A stretch of DNA of 64,000 nucleotides from Vandiemenella viatica (lineage: Eukaryota; Arthropoda; Insecta; Orthoptera; Morabidae). This document shows, piece by piece, positions 1-12,144 of this stretch. The translations under genes and the position numbers were made by a program. The stretch spans positions 25,449,112 to 25,513,111 of the forward strand of contig JARYHS010013630.1 of assembly GCA_031002005.1 (NCBI GenBank), read 5' to 3'. How positions within the stretch are numbered: the first letter of the stretch is position 1; each line of letters starts with the position of its first letter. The notes under the pieces were generated by a model. The model did not search any database. It worked only from the letters and a program-made list of their open reading frames with translations, and was not told the origin of the DNA.

Positions 1-1167
1 ATTGTGGTATTTTGACGGTCTCCCGTAATTGCCTAACAGAATATTGTGACAATCACTAATCTCCGCCTTATAAATTACGCAAATAAAATATACATTTATT
101 AAGCATAAAAGGTTACGAGTTTCACAAGCATGTACCGACAGTTCTACTGGTGATACCTCTGCCAACAGACAAGCGAACAAACCCGCTACCAGCCTACCCA
201 CCCCCTCCCCCACACACACACCCAAATAACCGTAACAATAATTAATATAACAGTAATAATAATTTCATCGTTTTTAAATGTTTCTACCCGCATTCGGAAA
301 AATATTATTGCTTTCGACATGGATTCTTCGGATAAATCTTTAAATTTTCCTTTGTAAGATTGTGTATGTGTATGTGTGAGAGACAAAAATAAAGGGAGGA
401 GCTAAGAAAAAAAAGCGAACCCGATGTTAAAAATCGGGGAGCGGGCGATGTACAGTTATTAACTGCAGCTGTGAGGTGTAAACTTGGGTTATAAGTGTGT
501 TTCAATGTATTTTTTCGAGGAATCAGATTTTTATTGTGTTGTGTTAGTATACTCATAATGAGAGATTCCAGATTCAGAAGTAAATACGTTCTTTGGTGTA
601 ATCGTTGATGTGGTTCAAATATTGGTTAGAATAATTAAGGTTAACTGGCCTGTAGACTGCGAGAGAAACAAAAATGTCGAGTAGATTGTAGAGCTTTTAC
701 GGTGGTTGTGAGAGGAAGAGATGCTTGCATAGAGTGGTTGAACTAGAAATGAGTAGAAAAGTGTTAACTTATTAAGTTTTTCGTAAAGGCTAATCTCTAG
801 GACTCCTTTTCTAAATTGTACAAATGTCGATCCTCCAAACTGCTATCCAATCACTGAGGAAGAACCTTCTGGCATAAAACTGGACTGGGTAAAATAGAGA
901 ACCCTCAATCGTATAAGAACAGGAGTGGCTCCAGTAAAAACTAACATGTATATTTGGGGTCTGACAACAAACCATGTATCATCTCTATGCTTGCAAACAG
1001 TGCCAGTTTTCAACAACACTCGAAGACCTATTGACAGGAAGGGAGATTGATAACTTTGTCCAACATTGGGCAAAACATTTATGTCTAGACACGAAAAAGT
1101 AAGTAAGTTCGTAAAGGCATAATGAAATTGTTTGTTGTACTGTAAAGAAGCCATTTATGAACGCTGC

Positions 1168-1170
<3 letters not shown>
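1..1170. other. Upstream AT-rich sequence, no gene recognised
   Basis: I see no convincing coding region or RNA gene here. Short open frames on both strands have low-complexity or unfamiliar translations. A short C-rich patch lies near 197-222. Nothing in the stretch has the codon texture of the retrotransposon frames further along. Confidence 0.5.

Positions 1171-1257
<87 letters not shown>
1171..1257. repeat. Uninterrupted poly-A run of 87 bases
   Basis: The sequence is A only from 1171 to 1257, flanked by GCTGCAGT on the left and CAGAAGG on the right. It could be the tail of a retroposed sequence on the + strand, but I could not define a matching body or a target duplication. Frames reading through it give poly-lysine or poly-phenylalanine and are artefacts. 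Homopolymers this long are often mis-sized in assemblies. Confidence 0.9.
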
Positions 1258-1258
<1 letters not shown>

Positions 1259-2929
1259 AGAAGGGACATGACACGCAATTTTCCCAATTGCTGTTTTAAA
1301 GCATTACTACGATTTCGGACAAATATGCACAATCTTAGAACGTTTCTTTCGATATGTCTTTCACTTTTTTTATAAAGTACCTAATCGTAATTCATCGGAT
1401 TTGGATCTGAGGTTTGCACCGCTTTATTTATTCATGTTAATAAAACTTTCTGAAAACTGAGCAGACAGGAGTGGACTTGATGAGCATTATAGGTCAGTGG
1501 TTGGCTTGAGATTTGGGACTTGGAACATTCTTTGTGGCTGACAAAGGACAAGTCGAGATTGTAGCTTCTCCCGCTATCTCTCGTTCTGTGACGTGTGAAA
1601 GACAAAGGCCATATCTCAGCTGCTCCATTTGCGTTAATATAATCGTATCACAAGCAGTAAGGCGGCTGTTGCAATGTCAGGCATTTTTCTTTTTTTGAGA
1701 TGGGGATCTGTTTGCAGTTTATATAACGAAAGTTCACTATGTTATTTGACCGTGAAGTAGATCCCATTATCTGACGATCTTCTGTGATAAGAAGATCACT
1801 GGTCGTATGGTCTCTCCAGTGTCAGGCCTTTAATCTGGGATTCGTAGTTCCTTGGCCCTCGATTGATGTGGCAGTGATGTGGTTTGCAAGTATCTCTTAT
1901 TTAGTTCCTCTATATATATGTAATAGTCGTCACTGTTGTTTCTCTGTTTGCAGATAACAGTATAGTTTATTGGCAGCAGAATTGGATCTCCGAGAGACGA
2001 TTTATATCGGCATTTTTATTAGAAGCCAATTTTTATACTTTTCGTTAATATCTTCAGCAGTCCACATTAAAGACAGTTGAAACCAACTCTTAACTTGTAA
2101 GCTGTTTATTCGAATTTAAAACGACATTAGTCACTGATGTGTCCGAAGATCATGAACAAATATCTACAAGAGGAATTGAAAGCAACTTCAGGGAAAAAGA
2201 GCGCTCAGGAATAATAGAAAGTTAGTACACATCAAGATTACAAAGATATAGCAGAATGTATTTTAGAAAAATCAGATTAAATGTTTACTAATAGGGAAAA
2301 ACGTGAAGCAGGGATGGTGTCTGCAAACCAATCACTTCACTTGATATTCCAAAAAACTGTTATTTGTTTTTAAAAAAAATAAGATTATAGCTGTGATAGT
2401 ATGTCAAATAAAAAGAATATTGCTAAAACACTTTGTTGCAAAATAGTCGACAAGTATTCAGATGAACCAGTGAATGTCATAAAACTATCTAAGGACAGCA
2501 ATGTTTATTCGTTTATAGAACGAGAATACGAAACTGCAAGGAAGAGAAAATCTCGTTTGTTACCTACATCTTACGCTCTAAATACGAAAAGAAAAAGGCC
2601 TAAGAAGATATGTGAATCTTACTATCAAGTGCTTATAAATTTTCTTTGAATTAATTTGTTCGGCATGCGTAAGACATGGTTTCGAACATGTGCGCGCTCC
2701 GTACATTTGCCACTTGTATCCATTGCTTCTGTTGGCTCCTAGGGTGACGTCATTTCCAACTATCAATAGTTGCTCGTATCGCTTCGCGCCCAACCTTTAG
2801 CAGAATAACCTTGGTATATAGTAATGTGACAAGTTTACCATACGTGTACTGCCGACTGTTTTTTTACGTACACAGTGTCCGCGTATGAGAGTACTGTATC
2901 GCACCTATTGCGAAGTAGAGAGTAATCCA
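1258..2929. other. Non-coding stretch with one small unrecognised frame
   Basis: Mostly AT-rich sequence. An ATG-started frame at 2401-2649 on the + strand would give an 82-residue, lysine- and arginine-rich product that I do not recognise. It has no visible domain, and its neighbourhood does not support a gene. A perfect CRE-like TGACGTCA lies near 2742. The approach to 2930 turns GC-richer as the Jockey-type LINE begins. Confidence 0.4.
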
Positions 2930-3320
2930 AGCCTGCTTTCTCTTCTTTGGGGATCCTTCCCGCCCTCCCTCCCGAGGCTGATGGGGTTAAACCGCCACAC
3001 TGCCCATTCCCTGAGTGGAACCCCCTGGCGTGAGTTTAGGGTTGTCTCTGGTGCTGGCTAACCTAGCGGTGATAACCAGTGGCCAGAGCAATACTCCCGC
3101 TAGGATACTCCTGCATAGGGATATGTTGACAGCAGCTGGCGTTCGTCGCGCTCTTGCGTAGGACAACGCTACAGACTCTCCACGTTCATCTTCGCCAGAA
3201 GAAACTGAAGCAACGTCTGGTTACAGAGGCCCATACAACAACAACAACTCCGATGAAGACTACGCAGACTCAGATGCCGACAAGCGCAGTGCAGCTTGCT
3301 CTTCCTCTGGCAAAACCCAT

Positions 3321-4428
3321 GTGAAGAAGATGGGTAAAGCCTCTATGAAGAAGCGGCCCGCACGGCCTGTGAAGAACAAGGACACAACAGCACTCCCCGC
3401 AGACCCCTCTCCTGGATCAGCAACATCAACTCATCGGTTCTTTACGTCGGACACTGCTGTCTCCTCAGAGCAATCGGCATCAGATTCAGAGGCGCCGCAT
3501 TACCACACGTAATATACCCACCAGCAAGATGAAGAGGGTTTTGCGTCCCATCGACGTACAGCCAAAACACTGCTCTCAACTCACCAAGAAACAAATATTA
3601 TAACAGCCAACAAATTTCAGTCGCTGCAGAGTGAACCACCACAAACTAACTCTACCGTAACTGAACAGGTAACAGAACGACGATCGGCACATATTCCACC
3701 GATAGTCGTTCAGATTAACGAAAACTACAAGATACTTCATGACAGAGTCGACGCCGTCGTTAAGATCCCGTTCGCCGCCAAGACTGCAGGCGGCAACAAG
3801 ATCAATTTCACATTTACCACCACCGAGGACTACATTGCCACTACAGGGATGCTCCAGGAACCCTGTATTATACCTTCCCAATAGTGTCGGTCCCAAATTT
3901 GAAAGTGGTATTCAGGGGCATTCCTCATTCCTTGCTCACGGAGGATCTGAAGGACGAACTCATAGGGATGGGCTTCTCCGTACAGACGGTGACACAACTT
4001 AAACGTCCCGGCAGTAACGTGTCTATGCCACTGTTCCTGATGGTTCTAGCCGACATACCAGAAAACAGAACAATCTTCGGGGTTGACAGGATATGTCACC
4101 TGAAAGTGCAGGCCGAGAAGCTTCGGGCTACAGCAGGACCTTCTCAAAGTTGCAACTGTCAGCGTTTTGGAAATTTTGCAAAGAAATGCAAATGCAAAAT
4201 GCCTCCTATTTGCGTGAAGTGTGCACCTCACAAAAGGGAAAAGATGCAGCCAAATGCTCCAACTGCGGAGGGGTACATGTGACAAGCTATAAAGGCTGCC
4301 CAGCCTTCAAAAGGGCTCGGGACCGGCAAAGAGGATTATTAAAAGATAAGGAAATTCGCCTTCAAGCCGTAACCAAACCCAAAAAAGGAAACCCGCTAGA
4401 CACCACGCCAGCAGGAGAGCAGGAATGA
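3321..4428 (+). pseudogene. Jockey-type ORF1 (gag-like) remnant with CCHC zinc knuckles
   Basis: ORF1 of Jockey LINEs is an RNA-binding gag-like protein that packages the element's own transcript. Pieces in different frames are readable: a Ser/Thr/Lys-rich N-terminal part (3321-3512); a segment around 3700-3880 ending in a TTTEDY-like stretch; then, from 3884, VVFRGIPHSL, PLFLMVLAD and HLKVQAEKL, which match the conserved region before the knuckles. Knuckle 1 (CNCQRFGNFAKKC) has lost spacing and its histidine. A later knuckle, CSNCGGVHVTSYKGCPAF, looks intact but is in another frame (4093-4428). At least three frame changes or stops interrupt the protein. Family assignment is strong; exact ends are not. 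Confidence 0.75.
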
Positions 4429-4869
4429 GAACTAATCCCAGAGGGTTCCAAGACGACCAAAAACAAGACCCAACCCAAGGCTAAGTCACAGCCCAGTGTT
4501 AAGTATCACAGAAGGAAAAGGGAAAAAGCCAATCAGCAACCTCGAGACACAACGACGCAAAATCGCTGGCTGCCAACTGCGACAATCCAGCTGACGCACC
4601 CTCAAACTCCGCTTGTGGCACTGCTGCAACTCCAACTGATGGAATACTCGCAGAGCAACCCACAACCACCAAGTAAAGAAGAACTGCAAGTACCAACCAG
4701 AGATGCTACTTAGACGCCACCAAAGATTCCTCGAACGGCAACTTTGTTAGGTTTAAGTGCATGTTAGAGTTCATCATGTAAATGATGCGCACCCTCATAG
4801 AGCAGATTGGAAATCTGACCGTTGCAATAACGAAAACCTTGGCTGCCCGAAAATGCGCACATTGTAGCC

Positions 4870-5532
4870 ATGATGGATAGATGCCGCACAATGCACTCAC
4901 TCACTTTTTTCTTTTGGAATGCTAATAGTATCTTTGGCCAACTGCACGAATTCAGGCAGTTCCTCCTCGAGCAGACATTAGACGTGTGTCTGGTGTCCGG
5001 AACACATCTGAAACAAGGACTGCGCGCCTCAGTAGCTAACTACAACTGCTATCGGTGGGACAGATTCACTGCAATCTATATCAAAAGAAATATCCCTCAC
5101 CACGAAATTACAGTAACAGCACTGCAGCAGATAGAAGCCGTAGGTGTCGAGATGGTAACTGACAATGGCAAACTATCAGTAGTTTCTGCTTACCGGCTAC
5201 CCCGTAGGATACTGGAGGAGGCTGACTTCACAGCTTTAGCCGCCACCAGAGGCAAACTCCAGATTGGAGGGGACCTGAATACCAAACACCCTGACTGGAC
5301 CAGTAGGGTTGCTAAGCAGGTGGGTAAAGCACTGCGAAGACTACCCAACAGATACGACATGTGTGTGACTGGCCCAGAGGAGCCTACGCATTATCCCTGC
5401 GCTGGCGGATGACCGGACGTACTTGACATACTTATAACAAAAGGTATTCCAGGCTTTGTAGCTACCTCCACCATTGACCGGCTGTCGTCAGCCCACTGCC
5501 CAGTGCTGGTGGAGATCAACATCGGATCCTGA
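4870..5532 (+). pseudogene. Jockey-type ORF2, endonuclease part
   Basis: This is the N-terminal apurinic/apyrimidinic-type endonuclease domain that would nick target DNA during LINE insertion. Readable motifs are FFWNANSI near the start, VCLVSGTHLKQG, IGGDLNTKHPDW, LDILITKG and SSAHCPVLVE. Against the usual family motifs, the catalytic Glu of SETHLK is Gly here, and the Asp of the SDH motif is Ala, so the nuclease would be dead even without the stops at 5410-5412 and near 5530. The first good ATG is at 4870 or 4888. RT follows after a degraded linker. Confidence 0.75.
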
Positions 5533-6050
5533 CAAACGCTGGAAGAAACCAGGCCCAATTTTTATAAAACCAACTGGAGACGCTATCAACAGTTACTTAA
5601 AGACGAATTCACTGCTGCCGCCGATATAGGCAACATCGATGAAGCCATACAAAAATTTGAAACAGCAGTATGCAATGCCTCTGCGGCCACGACATCCAAG
5701 CATGCATTCCCACAACTTCCGCCTCACCTAATGGCGCAAATACGGCATAAAAATATGGTTGCGAACGACTGGAGGTTAACAAGGAACCCTTCTACCAAAC
5801 GACTTCTAAGCCGCCTACAGCGAGAGCTAAAAGTTTCACTGACAGAGCGTAGAAATAGGGAAGGGGGTGCCGCATCTCTGGGCTTAATCCTGATGATGAA
5901 TCACTCTGGAACCAGACTAGGAGATTCAGCCGACACAGGCAACGACTTACACCTCTCCACGGCGAGAGAGGACTCGTCTAGAGCCCTGAGGATAAGGCTA
6001 ATGCCCTAGCAGACACCTTTGAAAAGAACTTCCGGCCAGCACAAACCAAC

Positions 6051-7300
6051 GTGAATCACCGCCATCTGAATACAGTGCGCCGTCGACTACAAGTCTTTCT
6101 CAACGCGGAGGATGAATTGGAAATCAAGCCAATCACCGATGAGGAAGTAGCGAGATGTTTTTCTAAACTTCCCCCTCGCAAGACTCCGGGACGGGACAAG
6201 GTTACCAACCTTCTACTTCGCAAACGACCACCTGAGGCCATAACATACCTGACAGCGACCTTCAACAAAATTCTAAGACTGCAAAAATACCCTCGAAACT
6301 GGAAACATGCAGAAGTAGTCGGCATACATAAGAACGGGAAAGACCCACTCTTTCCCCAACATTACCATCCCGTTAGCCTCCTTCCAGCCGTTAGTAATGT
6401 GTTTGAGATACTGCTTCTCAAGCATCTGTACACCCACATAGAGGCAAACAGTATCATTCCCGACCACCAGCTTAGATTCAAAAAAGGCCAATCCACCACT
6501 CAGCAGTTCATGAGGATCGTCGAGGAAGCTACCAGAGCCTTTAATTTCAAGGAACACTATGGGTTGGTGTTACTTGACATCTCCAGAGCGTTTGACTCGG
6601 TATGGTACTCGGGACTCCTGCTCAAGCTCTATGAGCAGGGGTTCCAGAGCCCGTATGTAAAAATTATTAGGAGCTACCTCACCGGCCGCACATTCAGTGT
6701 CCGTGTCAACAATGCTTTTTCAACCAGAAGTCGGATCCGGTCCGGCGTCCACCAGGGTTCGGTTCTCGGACCAATACTATACACATTGTACACAGCCGAT
6801 GTGCCAAATAACCCCTACGCAGACGACACCGAATACTTCTCTCTCAGCAGAAGCAGAACTTTTGTAACTCGACGTCTCCAGGAAATACTACAGAAAACTC
6901 TTGCTTGGGCTAGGAGGTGGAGAATCGAAATCAGTCCCGCCAAAACGCAAGCCATAATGCTTACGCGAATACGCGATTCGCTGCTTGCGGCGACACCACA
7001 TCCTATACAACACCTCAACGGTAAGGACATCCCCTGGTCAACAACCGTTCGCTATCTGGGTGTCACACTAGATAGGAGGCTAACGTGGCACGCCCACATA
7101 GAAGTTAGATGCCGAGCGAGGTGCAAGGTTATAACAACTATACCCTCTCATCAATCTTAATAGCTTACTACCTCCAACTACTGGAGTCAAATCTACCCTA
7201 ACCTTATCCGACCAATTATGGAATAAACATGTCCCGTATGGGCTTACGCCGCAAATCGTGAAATACAAAAGTTATAGGTCATTCAAAACCGGGCATTGAA
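6051..7300 (+). pseudogene. Jockey-type ORF2, reverse transcriptase part
   Basis: This is a LINE reverse transcriptase that would copy the element's RNA onto nicked DNA. The main open frame runs 6051-7160 and shows the ordered RT blocks: TPGRDKVTNLLL, NWKHAEVVGIHKNGKD, PVSLLPAVSNVFE, LLDISRAFDSVW (first catalytic Asp), GVHQGSVLGPILY and YADDTEYF (catalytic Asp pair). YLGVTLDRRLTWHAHI marks the thumb/C-terminal region. A short deletion seems to join the segment before the YADD box. After 7160 the protein continues in other frames to about 7300 with similarity to the LIRPI.EY.CPVWAYAA region. The frame has no natural ATG at 6051, because it is an internal segment of ORF2. Confidence 0.85.
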
Positions 7301-7540
7301 CGACGTCATTTCCCTACCAATGCCCTAAACGAGGATACTGCATCGCCTACACTCCTTGATAGATTCAGGCTGCTGACAATATCATTTTACAATAGTTCCC
7401 AGAAGGCAAACAATCAAATGGTCAAAAACATCGGCCATTATGATATTTCAGTGGACCGACATAAAAGACCATTGAGCTTAATAAACTAATGCACCAAAGC
7501 AAAAACAAACCAACTCAGAAGAACTGACCAACCTTGCTAA

Positions 7541-7973
7541 TAGGAGAAAATATCCTAGAATAATAACTCCCACAAAACACTGCCTTTTGAAGAAGTGGCT
7601 GTGTGTGTACCATTCACGATCTTGAGGTCCTATGTTAGTTTTTGGATAGAGTTGTGGCATTGAAAGTTGTATGGAGTAAATATTTTCCACACATTGATTG
7701 CGTTTCTTTTCTCTCTCTTTATAGACACTGTATATTACATAGACATCAGCTACCTGTTTGCACAGGTAATTGGTGTGAATCAAGAGCGGAATGGGGAGGA
7801 GGGCGAAGGCCTTACCATAGTTAGAACCAAATCTGTTAGATGTAGGGAGAAGTATTTTTGTGTTGTCATGTCTGCGAAATGTATAATTTGTGTTATATGA
7901 CATTAGTCTATCCTATTGTGAAATGGTTAGTTTGTGTAGAGCAAACTGAAGACCGTCCAACCTTCGGCTAGAT
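7541..7973. other. Unassigned spacer between repeats
   Basis: This stretch contains overlapping short frames on both strands with no recognisable motif. I see no inverted repeat, tRNA-like box or RT signature. It may be older 3' flank of the Jockey-type copy or ordinary intergenic DNA. Confidence 0.4.
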
Positions 7974-8041
7974 CAGTATTTCCCAAACTTTTAGCTCCAC
8001 GTACCCCAGGCAACGGCGAACACCCTTAACAAAATATTGCA
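7974..8041 (+). mobile_element. hAT-like terminal fragment
   Basis: The stretch begins CAGTATTTCCCAAACTTTT, which resembles the terminus of hAT-superfamily elements and also the sequence at 56271 (CAGCGTTTCCCAAAGTTT). No matching opposite end or 8-bp duplication was found, so this is a truncated fragment at best. Confidence 0.35.
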
Positions 8042-8134
8042 GTGAGGCCGACCGGAATGCGGGGTCCAGGAATCGACCTGGTTGCGATGCGAGGGCGCCT
8101 TAATGCGCCTAGCCACACGGGTCGGTCCATTTCA
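8042..8134 (-). repeat. tRNA-derived SINE head
   Basis: Read on the minus strand, the sequence folds like a tRNA. A CCGACC stretch near the 5' end pairs with GGTCGG near the 3' end, a GTGGCTAGGCGC stretch resembles an A box, and AGGTCGATTCC resembles a B box. The anticodon arm is not convincing, so this is more likely a SINE head or tRNA pseudogene than a functional tRNA gene. It sits just before the old LINE that starts near 8197. Confidence 0.5.
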
Positions 8135-8196
8135 TAACGTGACTGTGGACCGAGGACGAATGGAATGCATTAAAGACCGAAATAATGAAAAGCTGG

Positions 8197-9172
8197 CAAA
8201 GAAACCTTAGGCTTTAGGGAACAAGCTGCACGAAAACCTTGGATCACAGAAGAAATTTTGGAGCTGATGGATCAGAGGAGAAGGTACAAAAAAGCTCAGG
8301 ATGAAGCAGGAAGATAGCAGTACAGGCAATTTAGAAATCAAATAAATAGGAAATGCAAAATAGCAAAAGAAAAATGGCTACAAGAAAAGTGTGAAGAAGT
8401 AGAAAAGGAAATGGTCGTAGGAAAAGTATATGTTGCATATAGAAAGATCAAACAGAATTTTGGAGAAATGAAGAAAAGAGGTATGAACATTAAAGCTGCC
8501 GATGGGAAACCTCTTTTAAGCTCAGAAGATAGAGCTAACCGATGGAAAGAATACATTGAGAAATTGTATTATGGGGACGACTTGAACAATAGTGTATTGG
8601 AAAAGGAAGGCGATGTCGACATTGATGACTTAGGAGATCCTGTTTTGAGAACAGAATTTAATAAAGCTCTGAACGACTTGAAAGCAAATAAGGCAGTTGG
8701 ATTTGATGAGAACCCTGCAGAACTTCATAAATCTCTAGGAGAGGAAGGAATCGAAAGATTATTCAAGCTGATATCAAAAAGTTATGAAACAGGAGAAATT
8801 CCAACTGATTTTAATAAAAATATCATCTTCACACTTCCAAAGAAAGCACAAGCCGACAAATGTGAGAATTATCGCACCATTAGTCTAACATCACATGCCT
8901 CAAAATTACTGACTAGGATAATATACAGAAGGATGGAAAGGGTAGTAGAAGAGATAGTAGGTGAAGATCAGTTTGGGTTTAGGAAAAATCGAGGTACAAG
9001 GGAAGCAATTCTGTCTTTAAGATTAATACTTGAAGGGCGGATCAAGAAAAACAAAGATACTTTTATGGCATTTGTTGATTTAGAAAAAGCTTTTGATAAT
9101 GTTAGGTGGGACAAGATGTTCAAAATTTTAAAGAAGTCAGGTCTAAAGTATCGAAATAGAAGAATACTCTAT
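8197..9172 (+). pseudogene. Old LINE ORF2, left part: linker and RT N-terminal half
   Basis: The reading frame carries WITEEILELMDQRRRYKKA, then one stop near 8316, then a long open stretch (8411-9172) with RT blocks: LKANKAVGFDENPAEL, IIFTLPKKAQADKCENYRTI, EDQFGFRKNRGTREAILSL and MAFVDLEKAFDNVRW, the last carrying the first catalytic Asp. The frame runs directly into the target duplication of the nested LINE, and the residues after about 9172 are the insert's TAA-repeat tail read backwards. The usual invariant Gly of the block-1 box (vGpDgIP) reads GFDENP here. RT assignment is firm; the clade is left open. Confidence 0.85.
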
Positions 9173-9411
9173 TATTATTATTATTATTATTACTCCGCGA
9201 TTCACTAAAAGTGTGTGGCGGAGGGTGCATTGCACCTATCGAAAGGGGTTATGGTTTGGAAGGGTTATAAGGGATATGGCAGGAGGCGCCCATGGGCTAT
9301 TGTGAGGAACCATCCCCGCATTCGCGTGGAGTGATCTGGGAAAACCATGGAAAACCCAGATCAGGATGGCTGGAGTGCTTTATCGAAAGCTACTCCTGTC
9401 GAATTTTAAGT
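9173..9411 (-). promoter_or_regulatory. LINE 3'UTR with SINE-shared segment and (TAA)n tail
   Basis: In element orientation, ORF2's stop is followed by a block containing TTTTCCATGGTTTTCCC, ATCACTCCACGCGAATGC and GGGGATGGTTCCT, then a short terminal part and TAA repeats. The middle block closely resembles the bodies of SINE-like copies at 16394-16650 and 47262-47470. In LINE/SINE pairs this is the region recognised by the LINE RT; that function is inferred here from the sequence sharing. Confidence 0.65.
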
Positions 9412-12144
9412 TTACTCGCCCGGTAAATCCTTTCTATTCCATTCCCTAATCGCTCGTGGGAAAAATGAGTACAGAAATGAATCGGTTCTGGCCCTGATTT
9501 CTCTTATCTTATTTTCACGGTCATTTCGAGATACGAACGTTGCTGGTAGCAATATTTGCTGGATGTCATTCCGAAATACATCTGTCGTGAATTTTTCAAT
9601 TAGCTTTCGTCGAGAGCAACGCCTTCGGTGTTCCAAGTCTTCCCAACCCAACTCCTTCAACATCGCACTTACGCTTTCCCTCCAACTATATATACCTGTC
9701 ACGAATCGGGCGGCTCTTCTTTGAACCTTCTCTAAAGCCTCCATTAACCCCTTTTGATGGGGACCCCATACAGAACAACAATACTCTAAGTGAGGACGTA
9801 CTAGTGACTTGTATACAATCGATTTAACTTCCTGAGTGCATTGATTTAAATTACGACCTAGAAATCGGAGCATACGATTTGCTTTTCCCATTACATTCTC
9901 GATATGCTCATTCCACGACAAATTATTACGAATTGTTACCCCTAGGTATTTAGCGGAATCTACCGTTCTAAGGACAGTGCCATTAATCGTATATTCATAG
10001 TTAAATGGTGTCACCTTTTTACTTACACGCATGATTTGGCACTTTTTAGCGTTTAACTCCAACTGCCAATCTTTACACCACGCAATTATTTTCATAATAT
10101 CGTCTTGTAACAAAGCGCAGTCATCCTGGGTTTTGATTTCGCGATAAATTATAGCATCATCGGCAAATAATCTTTTCATCCCCCCTATTATGTCGCATAG
10201 ATCATTGATGTATATGAGAAACAACAGTGGCCCTAACACGCTTCCCTGGGGAACTCCAGACCCCACTTCAGTAAGTGATGAACGCTCACCGTCGAGAACT
10301 ACACACTGTGTTCTGCCCTTCAGGAAGTCTGCAACCCAGTCGCATATTTGTCTAGATATGCCGTAACCGCGAAGTTTCATAAGTAACCTAGTGTGAGGCA
10401 CAGTATCGAAAGCTTTTTTAAAGTCTAATAGAACCAAATCAACCTGGGATTGCTCATCTATAATTCGGCACAAGTCGTGAATTAGAAGTGCAAGTTGTGT
10501 TTCGCAGCATCGGCCTTTTCTGAATCCATGTTGATTTGGATTTAAAAGCTCACCTTCATCCAAGAACCGCATGACATTTGAATAGATGATATGTTCTAAA
10601 ATCCTGCAAAATATTGAAGTTAACGAGATCGGCCTATAATTCTGAGGATCATTAACATTCCCATTTTTAAACACTGGAGTTACGACAGCGGTCTTCCATT
10701 CGGCTGGTATTTTTCCTTGATCCAGAGAGACGGTATACAATTTCATCAAATACGGTGCAATTTCCTTTGCGTATCTTGAGTAGAATCTTGTAGGAATACC
10801 GTTTGGTCCGGGAGCTTTATTGGTTTTTACATTCATAAGCAGTTTAGTTATTCCCTCGACATCAAGAGCGAGATCATTCATAATTTTGTCGGTACGATTA
10901 TTAAATATCGGTATCTCCTCTGAGTTTTCTATCGTGAAAGCCTTTTTAAATATATCATTCAAAATTTCTGCTTTCTCTACGCTTGTTTCTGATAATTCAC
11001 CATTTTCTTTAATCAGCGACGGCATAACCTTACGAGAGCCTCTTATTACTTTGATATACGACCAGAACTTTTTTGGATTAGTAATAAGATCTTCGGATAA
11101 ATTCCTAGCTTGGAATTCTTTAAACGCATCGCGCATTGCCTTACACACTCCGCACGCAACTGGACTAATTTAGCACGATTAGATGAGTCCCCCGATTTTT
11201 TCACCGCGGCATGTAAACGCCTTTGCCTCCTGAGCAAACGTTTCACTTCCCTATTGAACCAAGGGAAGTTGTTACTGACCTTAATACACTTCTTAGGAAC
11301 AAACTGGTTTAAACCGGTCCATATTAGTTCTTTTAAATTAAACCAAAGTTCCTCAACATTTGTATTTAGCATGTACGTTTCAAAATTCTTCGCAAAGTGA
11401 TCAACCATACCCGCATCGTTTGCCTTATCGAAGCAAAACACGAGTTTCTCTTTGTCATGCTTCAGACTCAGACTAGAGTTTAACGTTACCACAACCCGCC
11501 TTGTGATCACTTATACCGTCTTCTATACAAACTTTATCTACAATATCAGGATTGCTAATTAGAAAAAGATCCAGAATGGACGAGGAATCTTTGTCGCACC
11601 GTGTTGGCTCTTCGACCATCTGTTCAAGAGATCTTTCTGCAAATGATTCTAGGAACGTTTCGGTTATTAACCTATCTCTTCCACCCAACCTGAACGTGTA
11701 TGTGTCCCACCTAACCGACGGTAGGTTAAAGTCACCACCCACGATCAATATATGTCCTTGAAATTTTTTGTAAATGTTATTAAGCGACTTTCTGAAGTAT
11801 TCCGCGTTAGCCAAATCAGAATCGGAGGTCGATAAAATGACCCGAGTATGAACTTTAAATTTTTGCCAATTTTTACCTTGACCCATATTAATTCGCAAAA
11901 ATTTTCCGTTTCAGTTACGACAGAGCAATTAACGGTTTTACTTACGGCCACGAACACACCCCCGCCCATTGAGACAGTTCTGTCCTTCCGAAAAACATTG
12001 AAATGAGGGCCAAATACTTCGCTCGATTCAACTTCAGGCGTCAATCCAGCTCTCGGTTCCTAGTATTATATCGACATCATTAGTCGCAACTGAGGCGTGA
12101 AAATCCGCTACTTTCCCTCTAATACTCCGACAATTTAGTACCAT
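9412..12144 (-). pseudogene. CR1/Daphne-like ORF2: endonuclease plus reverse transcriptase, frameshifted
   Basis: Reading from 12144 (ATG, MVLNCRSIRGKVADFH), the endonuclease shows IILGTESW, ILIVGGDFNLPSVRWD and DGISDHKA. The RT shows NKAPGPNGIPTRFY, TPVFKNGNVNDPQNYRPISL, GFRKGRCCETQL, VLLDFKKAFDTVPH, GVPQGSVLGPLLFLIYINDL and RLFADDAIIY, with all catalytic Asp present. A C-terminal segment includes SLVRPHLEYCCSVWGPHQ and a final FFPRAIREWNRKDLPGE. The protein shifts frame about four times (near 12050, 11890, 11490 and 11120). The last frame (9412-11148) is open for 578 residues. Catalytic boxes in both domains look intact, so the loss of function comes from indels only. Confidence 0.88.

Larger units (their letters stand above)
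2930..7540 (+). mobile_element. Jockey-clade non-LTR retrotransposon (LINE), inactivated
   Basis: In order on the + strand there is a GC-rich 5' leader, gag-like ORF1 remnants with a pre-zinc-knuckle region and CCHC knuckles (about 3320-4430), an apurinic-type endonuclease (about 4870-5530), a reverse transcriptase (about 6050-7300) and a short 3' region. The gag arrangement, an RGIPH motif followed by CCHC knuckles, is typical of Jockey-clade LINEs. The copy has many stops and frameshifts and cannot be autonomous. I could not identify a poly-A tail or target duplication, so both ends are approximate. It lies upstream of nemo in what looks like intergenic DNA. Confidence 0.8.

Noticed and set aside
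985..1375. Open frames over the poly-A (poly-Phe and poly-Lys products)
   Set aside because: Pure homopolymer translation with no other coding signal.
10820..11173. Plus-strand frame of 117 residues
   Set aside because: Antisense of the CR1/Daphne-like RT.
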